Shown here in pieces: positions 10,206-18,200 of a DNA stretch of 46,827 bases (positions are counted from its first letter, which is position 1; every line of letters starts with the position of its first letter). The position numbers and the translations under genes were made by a program. The notes beneath the pieces were generated by a model that saw only the letters and a program-made list of their open reading frames with translations, was not told the DNA's origin and did not search any database. This DNA comes from an uncultured Bacteroidia bacterium (lineage in GTDB: Bacteria > Bacteroidota > Bacteroidia > Bacteroidales > UBA932), in the NCBI GenBank assembly GCA_902774045.1, contig CACYGW010000014.1, positions 1 to 46,827 on the forward strand. Reading direction: 5' to 3'.

Positions 10206-10511
10206 ATGAGTCAAAAAATCAGAATCAAACTCAAATCATTCGATCATATGCTGCTTGACAAATCAGCAAAGAAGATCGCTGACACAGTGTCTGCTACCGG
10301 TGCAAGGGTATGCGGTCCTATTCCGCTTCCTACCGATAAGAAGATTTTCACTGTGAACCGTTCTACCTTCGTTAACAAGAAGGCACGTGAGCAGTTCGAA
10401 TTGGATTCCTACTGCCGTCTTCTTGATATCGACGATAGCAATGCCAAGACAGTTGACGCTCTGATGAAGCTCGAGCTTCCTTCAGGTGTTGAGGTCGAAA
10501 TTAAAGTATAA
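10206..10511 (+). CDS. rpsJ: 30S ribosomal protein S10
   Basis: 101 aa, full length. Recognisable are [21 protein letters not shown] at the N-terminus, GPIPLPT (37-43) and the NKKAREQFE loop that in other bacteria inserts into the 16S head and, in E. coli, binds NusB. The ATG lies 30 bases after fusA. Normally S10 heads the rplC-rplD-rplW series, but here the next feature is a separately promoted tRNA, so rpsJ is the last gene of this operon. Confidence 0.97.
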   Translation: MSQKIRIKLKSFDHMLLDKSAKKIADTVSATGARVCGPIPLPTDKKIFTVNRSTFVNKKAREQFELDSYCRLLDIDDSNAKTVDALMKLELPSGVEVEIKV

Positions 10512-10527
10512 CTTTTGAGCGGCCCTC

Positions 10528-10558
10528 TTTGAAGGTGTCGTTAAAAGTGTTATATTTG
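10528..10558 (+). promoter_or_regulatory. Promoter of the tRNA gene
   Basis: TTTG at 10528-10531, a 19-base spacer and TATATTTG at 10551-10558 form a complete Bacteroidota promoter. The start would fall near 10565, about 25 bases before the mature tRNA. Confidence 0.8.
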
Positions 10559-10589
10559 CAGTGATGTTTCAAAAGCATCACCGCACATC

Positions 10590-10663
10590 GGTCCCATAGC
10601 TCAGTTGGTTAGAGCATCTGACTCATAATCAGGGGGTCGCAGGATCATGCCCTGCTGGGACCA
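10590..10663 (+). tRNA. tRNA with CAT anticodon, probably elongator tRNA-Met
   Basis: A full cloverleaf of 74 bases: acceptor GGTCCCA/TGGGACC, D arm GCTC...GAGC, anticodon stem TCTGA/TCAGG with loop CTCATAA (anticodon CAT), variable loop GGGTC, T stem GCAGG/CCTGC. The discriminator is A and CCA is not encoded, as is usual in this phylum. It is not an initiator type, because the first acceptor pair is a normal G-C and the three G-C pairs of initiators are absent. A tRNA-Ile with lysidine-modified CAT remains possible. The T loop reads ATCATGC, which departs from the usual TTCRANN. Confidence 0.93.
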
Positions 10664-10667
10664 CAGA

Positions 10668-10697
10668 AAGCCGGAGAGAAATCTCCGGCTTTTTTTT
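10668..10697 (+). terminator. Intrinsic terminator after the tRNA
   Basis: AAGCCGGAGA and TCTCCGGCTT form a perfect 10-bp stem with a GAAA loop, followed by a run of eight T (10690-10697). This is a textbook Rho-independent terminator for the tRNA transcript and any read-through from rpsJ. Confidence 0.93.
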
Positions 10698-10711
10698 GCT
10701 GCCCTGCCACA

Positions 10712-10743
10712 TTTTGATATATATCCGGCTTTGTTTATATTTG
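10712..10743 (+). promoter_or_regulatory. Promoter of zinc-ribbon protein A
   Basis: TTTTG ending at 10716, a 19-base spacer and TATATTTG at 10736-10743. The start is expected near 10750, giving a leader of about 22 bases before the ATG at 10772. Protein A is therefore an independent transcription unit downstream of the tRNA terminator. Confidence 0.75.
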
Positions 10744-10771
10744 TAAATAACATTATCAGAGCTACTTAATT

Positions 10772-13700
10772 ATGTTTTGCAGTAATTGTGGCACCCGGAT
10801 TCCCGAGGGTGTAGAATTCTGTCCCAGATGTGGCGGCCCGGTAAATCAGGCTCCTTTGACACGTAAACCCGAGCAATCCGGGAAATCCGGGAAACTCAAA
10901 TTCATTATTGCCGCCGTAGCGGCAGTAGTTGTAGCCGTTGCCGGAATTATCCTTCTTTCCGGAAACGGAGACAGTGCACCCGTTGAACCCCTTGCCGGTG
11001 CACCCAACGGAGTGTACCCTCTGCCGGCAGAAGGAAACAGCCGTCCGGTTAACCTTAAGCCGCTTCCGGGGATAACCATTTTTGCAGAAGAAGATGCTCT
11101 TGACCACGACCGTGATATTAACCTCACCTTCGCCGACGGCGGAAGTTGGGCCTTTGCCACCCAGGAGTTGAAGGATAACGAAGATGTAATCCCGCTTTGT
11201 GCTTTTGACTTTGATGCCGGAATGAAGTCCGACGATATCCTGCCCGGCACAATAGACATTACCTTCGATCTTAAGGAAATGGGTATCCCGCCTGTGCTGT
11301 ACGACCGTGTCCAGATATGGAGGATACCAACGGACGGGAAGGGAAGCACCTACAGGTACTCTGCAAAAACAAGAGGAAACAGACTTCAGATTTCTACCAA
11401 TCAGAATTCTATATTGATGTTTTGCATTGGAACCGTGGCAGTAATGTACGGCAATATGAAATTCGTTCACTATTTGCAGGAATATTCAATGCGCAAGTTC
11501 TTCAATATGAATCTTGTAGAAAGGGGTATAGAAATTCCCGTAAGTGATGAAAACGGAGATTTTACGATATACTTCAAGTTTGGCACTACAGAAAGGCCGG
11601 GAGGCGCCAAGGCTTTCCTGGAAAATGAAGAAAAAGCCATGGCCCGCATAGAGGAACTTGAAAAGAAGGCAAAAAAAGAACAGAGGCTAAGGGTAGATAA
11701 TGCTGTTGCCGGCAGGCCCCTTACTTTGTTGGAGCGCTGGAAACTGAAAAAAGAAAGGGATAAGGCTATGGAAACCATTACCAGGGAGGCCATCCTGCAG
11801 GAGTTTATAAATGAAGATCCCGTAATGAGGGAACTTAACGCAAGCCCGGATGCACAACCGCCACGTAGCGTTCTGGAAGCCATAGAAATGGTTAAAAAGG
11901 CCAATAATTATCTGAATAACGTAGCTCTAGTCCGGCCTCTGAATATACATATGGAGGTTTATCTTGTAGATAAATCCGTGATAAATTCCGATAACGGCCG
12001 ATGCGTTAAGAGAGTTGGCGGAAATCCATTCCTTCTAGTGAATATGGAAAATATGCTGGTAGATAACGGTTCCGGAAAAATGTCGTATAGTTTTGCCGCT
12101 GCCAGAGGCCAATCGACATTGCTCACCATAGTTCACGAGCTTTTCCACGGCCGACAGCAATGCAATTATTGTCCTGTCCATATGTCAATGTACCCGGCCG
12201 AAGCTACAGCCGGTGTCCTGGAGTTTGATGCGGCCAGATGGTTCAGGAAGAAAGGGATAATTCCGGCAAATGTAGATGCCTACCGCAACGACGGGCTTCA
12301 GATGTCGCCAAGGGAGCACCTGGAAATATTTGCCCGCTCGCTGGACGAGATTACCGTTACTGATAAATACTCTATCCTGGACCTTGCCAATCCCGAGGCC
12401 CTTTACCAAAAAACATTTAAGGAACTGTCGGACGCATCGGATATAGGATATACGATGGCTTACGTGATTGAGGCGGCCCGCGAATATGCCGGAAAGAAAG
12501 ACAGGTCAATGCATTACCTGGTGGCGCAATATCCGGAGCACGGAGCTTCCTTCAGCGAGATGATAAGATACGGGCTCCCGATAAACGAGAAAACCTTCGA
12601 CAAGGCCTGGGTGTATTTTTGCGACCTTCATATGAAAACTATGTACAGTAAGCAAAACGAACAGTCGCAAACGGACGCGAGCAGTAGGATAATGACCGAG
12701 TGTTACTCTTATGATCTAAAGATAGACGAGGGCTCAGCCGCTGTAAAACTGGAGGTGGACAGGAAAAACCATTACTTCAGGGTCTGGAACATTGCCCTTA
12801 ATAAAAAATCGGGGAATGAATTCAACTTCTTTGTGACAAACAGATACGGAGGTCAGAAGATAAGTCCCTATGTTCATTTTTTCTGCGTTCCGGGCGATGT
12901 GGATTTCAAGGATGGAGGAGGCAACAAGGAGGTTCGATACCTCAAGAATCCCGGTTCATTGAAAATTGGCGGGGCATTTACCTCTTATTCCAAACAGGAA
13001 ACTCCCGACGACTATTATGGCGTAGCCCTTTTTAAGCCAAGGGACATCAAGATAAACAAGATATACGAAGACAGGGTTGCCTTCACGCTTCCAAAAGTCT
13101 CTAAAGAACTCATTAAAAAGGGGCTTATCAGCGGGGCGGAGGTTACTTTATATCCGTCAAAGGGCCGTTCTGTAAAGAAGATTGTCAGCCCCGACGATTT
13201 TTCTGACAAGCAGTATTTCGATATGGATGGTCTGGCAGAAAATACTTTTGCCCTCTCTGTGCATTGGTTCTACGAGGAGGATGAAAACACGGTTTATGTG
13301 TCGCCAGAGTCCGAAAAAGTATATTACAAAGTGCAGGAAAAGCCAGAGGAAGAAGAGGAAACAGAGGAGACAGACGAGACAGAGTCGTTTGTCAATAATA
13401 ACCGGGACGAAGGTGGATACTGGCGTCTTGTAAAGGTTGAGGTCGATGACAGCAAAGCCAAGGCCAAGGACAAAGATGGTTCTGTGTACGAGGTGTCCGG
13501 CGGCGGTACGCAATATCAGGCCCACGTAGAAATTATTGGCAATATTTACAAGAAGGACAGTAATGGAATTAACCATATAGTAGGGCGGGGCGTAACCGAC
13601 GTTATAGACCGCACTCTCAGGTTCGATCGTCCCAAGAATAAATACAAAGAGGGAGAGAGAATAGGCAATATTAAAGTCAGCGCCGTCCGCCACGTGCGAA

Positions 13701-13966
13701 ATGGCGTTGTGCGTGCAGTAGAGAATCAGAGTTCTACCAGCTATCCTAATATTATTCCCAATATATATGGGCCGTCCTACGATTATAAGACAACCCTTAA
13801 CTCAAACAGACACTATCCGTCTTACTCCATGGAGGAGAGAGATTATCTCTTTGGTCAGGCCCCTGCCCGCGGCGAGGGATTCCAGATAGTGTACGAAATA
13901 GGTGACCTGCATCATCATTACGCGATAATGCACGTCTACCACTACGAATGGGTAGAAGGCAAATAA
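10772..13966 (+). CDS. Membrane-anchored zinc-ribbon gluzincin-like protein A
   Basis: 1064 aa, not a named family known to me. Cys3, Cys6, Cys17 and Cys20 form a zinc ribbon (MFCSNCG...FCPRCGG). A basic linker leads to a membrane helix (about 44-62), so the ribbon should be cytoplasmic and the rest periplasmic. A second hydrophobic stretch lies at about 212-232. A charged helical region (about 285-345) precedes the core: His455-Glu456-x-x-His459 in IVHELFHGRQQ and Glu477 in YPAEATA, the layout of a gluzincin zinc site. An acidic linker (EEEEETEETDETE, about 857-870) leads to a C-terminal domain unlike that of its paralogue B (15234-18425). Substrate unknown; proteolytic activity is inferred from the motif. 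Confidence 0.85.
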   Translation: MFCSNCGTRIPEGVEFCPRCGGPVNQAPLTRKPEQSGKSGKLKFIIAAVAAVVVAVAGIILLSGNGDSAPVEPLAGAPNGVYPLPAEGNSRPVNLKPLPGITIFAEEDALDHDRDINLTFADGGSWAFATQELKDNEDVIPLCAFDFDAGMKSDDILPGTIDITFDLKEMGIPPVLYDRVQIWRIPTDGKGSTYRYSAKTRGNRLQISTNQNSILMFCIGTVAVMYGNMKFVHYLQEYSMRKFFNMNLVERGIEIPVSDENGDFTIYFKFGTTERPGGAKAFLENEEKAMARIEELEKKAKKEQRLRVDNAVAGRPLTLLERWKLKKERDKAMETITREAILQEFINEDPVMRELNASPDAQPPRSVLEAIEMVKKANNYLNNVALVRPLNIHMEVYLVDKSVINSDNGRCVKRVGGNPFLLVNMENMLVDNGSGKMSYSFAAARGQSTLLTIVHELFHGRQQCNYCPVHMSMYPAEATAGVLEFDAARWFRKKGIIPANVDAYRNDGLQMSPREHLEIFARSLDEITVTDKYSILDLANPEALYQKTFKELSDASDIGYTMAYVIEAAREYAGKKDRSMHYLVAQYPEHGASFSEMIRYGLPINEKTFDKAWVYFCDLHMKTMYSKQNEQSQTDASSRIMTECYSYDLKIDEGSAAVKLEVDRKNHYFRVWNIALNKKSGNEFNFFVTNRYGGQKISPYVHFFCVPGDVDFKDGGGNKEVRYLKNPGSLKIGGAFTSYSKQETPDDYYGVALFKPRDIKINKIYEDRVAFTLPKVSKELIKKGLISGAEVTLYPSKGRSVKKIVSPDDFSDKQYFDMDGLAENTFALSVHWFYEEDENTVYVSPESEKVYYKVQEKPEEEEETEETDETESFVNNNRDEGGYWRLVKVEVDDSKAKAKDKDGSVYEVSGGGTQYQAHVEIIGNIYKKDSNGINHIVGRGVTDVIDRTLRFDRPKNKYKEGERIGNIKVSAVRHVRNGVVRAVENQSSTSYPNIIPNIYGPSYDYKTTLNSNRHYPSYSMEERDYLFGQAPARGEGFQIVYEIGDLHHHYAIMHVYHYEWVEGK

Positions 13967-13969
13967 AAA

Positions 13970-14000
13970 AACTGCTGCTCCGGACATAAGAGCAGCAGTT
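13970..14000 (+). terminator. Hairpin after protein A
   Basis: AACTGCTGCTC (13970-13980) pairs with GAGCAGCAGTT (13990-14000) around a 9-base loop, starting 4 bases after the protein A stop. There is no T run on the plus side. Read on the minus strand it ends in a T run (complement of 13965-13970). It resembles the centre of the repeat at 25925-26034 (CTGCTaCTCtGGAtAT against CTGCTGCTCCGGACAT). Confidence 0.6.
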
Positions 14001-14006
14001 AATGCC

Positions 14007-14414
14007 GTGGTTTACGGAGCATCTGACCTTGTGTCTTTGTCTGATGAATCATTTGATGTAACGGCAACCTGGGCAAACTATACAACCAGCAAACTTAGCA
14101 GTGTTGAATATAGCATTGATAATTGGAATGGAGGTTATTGGGGTTCAGAGTATGTAAAAGGCGGGAACATTGACTGGGGCATATTAAATACAACCAATGT
14201 GTCTAATTCCAAGATTTACATAACTGTAGATAACCACAATGGAATAGCTTGGATTACCTTCTTCTGGCAATACTACACAGACTCTGGAAGAACCACCTTA
14301 ATTGATGGAAATAATACTGTCTTTGTAAATTACGGAAGGCTTCCTATTACTGCAGGAGAATCCATTTATATTATTCCTGCCAGTGAATTTAGTGCGGTAT
14401 CCTTTATAAAATAG
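14007..14414 (+). CDS. Small AT-rich ORF of unknown function, possibly a gene fragment
   Basis: 135 codons from a GTG; the frame is open back to 13956 but has no ATG. Codon use is richer in A+T and in TTA/AAT/GAT codons than the neighbours. The product would be rich in aromatic and beta-forming residues (WNGGYWGSEY, AWITFFWQYY) and ends in a short beta-like tail, as in the final domain of a secreted protein, but it has no signal peptide. It could be the 3' remnant of a larger acquired gene. It lies between the hairpin after protein A and the repeat at 14417. I do not recognise it, and whether it is expressed is uncertain. Confidence 0.4.
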   Translation: MVYGASDLVSLSDESFDVTATWANYTTSKLSSVEYSIDNWNGGYWGSEYVKGGNIDWGILNTTNVSNSKIYITVDNHNGIAWITFFWQYYTDSGRTTLIDGNNTVFVNYGRLPITAGESIYIIPASEFSAVSFIK

Positions 14415-14416
14415 GT

Positions 14417-14527
14417 GCGTGAGCTGTAAAGCTTAGATTATCTGCACAATATAAAATCTCCTACCCCGTGAATTGAGGGGTAGGAGATTTTGTAAGTACT
14501 TAAGCGATAGCTATTTGCCGCTCGCGG
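14417..14527. repeat. Copy 1 of a ~110-bp palindromic element with inverted ends
   Basis: The left end reads GCGTGAGCTGTAAA and the right end, read inward from the other strand, CCGCGAGCGGCAAAT; the centre is the 15-bp stem at 14453-14491. It aligns over its length with 25925-26034: the left 36 bases and the right 48 bases align without gaps, with one base of length difference in the central loop. By hand count about two thirds of the positions outside the loop are identical. It fills the space between the small ORF stop (14412-14414) and the dipeptidase stop (14529). Confidence 0.75.
14453..14491. terminator. Bidirectional terminator within repeat copy 1
   Basis: AAAATCTCCTACCCC (14453-14467) and GGGGTAGGAGATTTT (14477-14491) form a perfect 15-bp stem with a 9-base loop. 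Both arms end in A4/T4, so it can stop transcripts from either side: the small ORF from the left and the VanX-like gene from the right. Confidence 0.8.
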
Positions 14528-14528
14528 C

Positions 14529-15218
14529 TCAGTTTACTGGGAAGGTGAAGTAGGTGTTGGGGTAGGGCTCGTCTGCAAGGGTGAAGTGCCACCACTCGGA
14601 CTCCAGCGGCTTAAAGCCGTGGCGCAGCATAGCGTCCCTCAGCACCATACGGTTGCGGAACTGCTGCGCCGTAATGCCGCGGTAATCAGGATGCGACTCC
14701 TGCCCAAACCAGTCAAAGGTGCCGCCCATATCAAGTTCCTTCTCCGTAGTCATATCGAACAGCGTTAAATCTACGGTAGAACCCCTTGTGTGGCCGGATT
14801 TAGCCATAATATAATCCTGCTCAAACAGAACGCTCTTGTCCAGGTTGGGATAAAAATACTGCTTCATCCGGACATCGGCAGTATCGGCAGCCCAGCGCAC
14901 AAAATGATCAACCGCGCACTGAGGCCTGTAGGCATCGTAAATCTTTAACCTGTAGCCAAGAGAAACGATATCGTCGCTTACGGCCTTAAGACTGTCGGCG
15001 GCCCTGTGGGTAAGATAGGCATTGGGTGCAAGGTAACCATCGATCCTCTCCCCAACAAAATTATAAGTTCCGTAATACCTAATCTCAAGGATGGCGTCCG
15101 GCACAACATCGCAAACCCGCACAAAATCAGAGTTGTCTGCTGCGGCATCCTTAGCCGGGGAGCAGCCAAAAACAGCCAGAGCCCCGGCTAAAAAAAGACA
15201 AAAACCAAGGTTTTTCAT
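14529..15218 (-). CDS. VanX-type D-Ala-D-Ala dipeptidase lipoprotein (M15D)
   Basis: 229 aa with a lipoprotein signal (lipobox VFGC, Cys19). The zinc site of the VanX/DdpX family is complete: His143 and Asp150 in SGHTRGSTVD, then Glu208 (catalytic) and His211 in EWWH. YDAYRPQCAV holds the conserved Arg. Such enzymes split D-Ala-D-Ala. A lipid anchor and the absence of vanH, vanA or vanRS genes argue for peptidoglycan dipeptide recycling rather than glycopeptide resistance. It starts 15 bases after protein B and is the last gene of the seven-gene minus-strand run, which also holds a PBP4-type carboxypeptidase. Confidence 0.88.
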   Translation of the reverse strand: MKNLGFCLFLAGALAVFGCSPAKDAAADNSDFVRVCDVVPDAILEIRYYGTYNFVGERIDGYLAPNAYLTHRAADSLKAVSDDIVSLGYRLKIYDAYRPQCAVDHFVRWAADTADVRMKQYFYPNLDKSVLFEQDYIMAKSGHTRGSTVDLTLFDMTTEKELDMGGTFDWFGQESHPDYRGITAQQFRNRMVLRDAMLRHGFKPLESEWWHFTLADEPYPNTYFTFPVN

Positions 15219-15233
15219 AATAGAACTTCTATT

Positions 15234-18200
15234 TTAATGATACAGAATAGGTTCGTAGCCTGGTATGGTTATGTAGCCGTGTATCCAGAAATCATTCCTT
15301 TCCGGTTTTTCTATTCTGTATGACGCCCAGTTGGATTCAACGGTCATGTTAGCTTTTATGTAAATACTAAACCTAGTCTTTTTGTTTTCATCAAACCTTT
15401 TTAGCTCAAAGAGAGCGCTGAACCCTACGTCTTCCTTAGATCTTGGTATATAGTGATTGGTTACATTAAGTGTTTTATTGTTATCTTCCGAGCGGGACCA
15501 CTTTATGGTAATAGGCGTACAAATATCCTGCAGGCCGGTAATCCAGAGTCCTCCGTATGATCCTGCCTTGTACTCTCCTTCGGCAACTATGGCAGAGAAT
15601 TTAAATGTAACTTTGTTCCATTTTCCGGAAAAAGCCGGGATATTAAGGACATAATGCCCGCCAGAAGCAGAGATATGTCCGACAACGCGATGCTCCTTGA
15701 AATACCCACCTAAATTTTCAGTACCCCATTGAGGGTCTATGTGGGTAAACACAAAATCTCCATCGTAGAAATACTCAGGCTCTGCCTGTGGCATGGAAAT
15801 AACCTCTGCCTGACCGGCGGTAACTACCGTATCTGCAGGTACATCTATAATTTCTTCTTCTGCTGCGCCATACATTACAGGGTCTGACCCAGGAGACTTG
15901 AATATGGTTTCCTTGTCTTCTTTATAGAACCATTTTATGATCAGTTTGAATTTTTTATTGCCGATGTTATCTATTTCCCACTTCACTTTATCGCCAAGAT
16001 CCTCGACCTCTACAATGCGCGTAAACTTTTTACCCTTATCTAAGGCAAGGGTGACCTCTGCACCGGAAAGGAAACCTTTTTTCATTAGAACTTTGGAGTA
16101 CTTGGGTAGCCGGAACTGGATGTAGTCCTTCTTAACCTTGAGATCCTCTATTTTCTTAGGTTTGAAGAGACACACTGCATAATACTCTTCGTCTCTGGTA
16201 TTGAACTTATTAGATGTAACAGCGGCGGCAATTTCCGGACGCCCGGACGGCTGCTCCATGAAGCGGGAAGTCTTGTTACCTCCGTTTTTCATGGGCCTTT
16301 TACTGTCTGTCAGGTAAAAGTTCACGGTGGGGCTTATCTTTCCGCCTTTCTTGGCGATGAGTAAATTATAATCTTTTCCTGAACCCTTCTGAAAATCAAC
16401 CTTCCATGTTCTGAAATAAAAATTTTTCTTATCTATCTTCAGTTCTTCTACAGGACGGCCTTCGCCGATGGTGAGCGGAAGTGAATGACATTCTGTAAGG
16501 ACCTGTTCTGCATCGGTTATGTTAAGGTTGTACTGGATTGTATATAACTCCTGCATGTGCTTGTCGCAGAAATAGTTCCAACCGGCGTCAAACTCCTTGT
16601 CGGTCATACTGAGGCCGTACTTTACCATGTCGGAGAATGAACTGCTGTGAGAAGGATACTGGGCTACCACATAGTGCATGGAACGAGTTTTATCTTTTGA
16701 AACCTCTCGCAAAGCCTCTATGACATAACCCATGGTATAGCCCACATTGGCTGCCTCTGAGAAGCTCTGAGCCGTCTTATTCCATAACCTGGAAGGTGAA
16801 CTTATGTCAAGTATGGAATAATGGTCTGTGGCGACGATCTCGTCCAACGAATGGGCAAATATTTCCATATGATTCCTTGGAGACATCTCCAGGTCATCCC
16901 CGTTTGCACCATCAACATCGAATGACATCATTCCATTTTTGTGGAACCATCTTGCAGCGTCATACTCAAGTACCGTTGCCGTAGCTTCGGCCGGGTACAT
17001 ACCCATATGCACAGGACAGTAATTGGTCTGCTGCCTTGCATGGAAGAGTTCGTGAGCGATTGTAGTAAGGCTGCCCATACCCTTCTTGGGAGTGAAAGCG
17101 AAGCGTTTTCCGCCGCGTCCGTCCCTATCGTACAAGTTGTTCACATTTATCAGGAGGAATGGCTTGCCGCCAACTCTCTTGACGCATCGGCCGGCATCAG
17201 TACCAATTACCGATTGATCCACAAGGTACACTTCCATATTGATGTCAAGAGGCTTGACGTGAGCCTGATTCAAGTACCTGTTAGACCATTTAACCATTTC
17301 AATTACCCTTAGTACACCTTCCGGCAATTTGGCATCCGGAGAGTTGTTAAGTTTCGTAAGAAGCGGGTCATGGGCGATAAGGTCATTGAGGATGTCCTCG
17401 CGGTTGATTCTCTTTCTGGCATCGTCGCGGTCTTTCTTTAGTTTCCAGCGCTCCCACCAGCCAAGTTCATCCCTTCCTGCAACCACCTGATTTACCAGAC
17501 GCTCTACAGCGGCATCGGCCTCTTTCTCCAGCTCTGCAAGCCTTTTTAATGCGGCGTCCTCATTTTCAATGTACGCCTTGGCACCATTAGGTCTTTCGGT
17601 ATCGGAGAATTTGAAGTACAGTGTAAAATTGCCGTTGGGATCTTCCACCTCTGTGCTCATGCAGTCGTAGGAGTCCTTTTTAGAGAAGAAGTATTTTCTG
17701 ACGTAAACTTCCTGGATGGAATGAACTAGTTTCATTACGCCGTAGGTAACAAATGCTGTACCCAGGGCTATGACTATCAGGGAGTTCTGGTTGCTCTTAA
17801 ACGAAAGTTTGCCCCCGCGGACCTGCGTGGAGTATTGATAGTAGTCATATTTATTGTCGCTTGGTACCCTCCATATCTGTACCCTGTCGTAAAGGCTTGG
17901 AGGTATACCCAATTCTTTAAGGTCGATGGAAAAATTGAAGTTTCCGGGGATGATATCGCCGGACTTAAGGCCAGCATCAAATTCAAAGGCACAAAGAGGA
18001 TGTATCTCTTCTTCTTTTAGGACCTCCTTGGCTTTTTCCCAGTCTCCGCCGTCGGCGAACTCAAAGCTGACTTCGTGGTTCTGAGCCATGGCGTTTCCCG
18101 GGGCAGAAATTGTTATGCCTGGAACCGGTGTAATCTTTACCGGCCGGCTGTTGCCTTGCGCGGGTAAAGGATAAACTTCGCCGGTGGAACCGCCGCCTTT

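Noticed and set aside
14529..15218. Vancomycin resistance cluster
   Set aside because: Only a VanX-like lipoprotein is present; ligase, dehydrogenase and two-component genes are absent.
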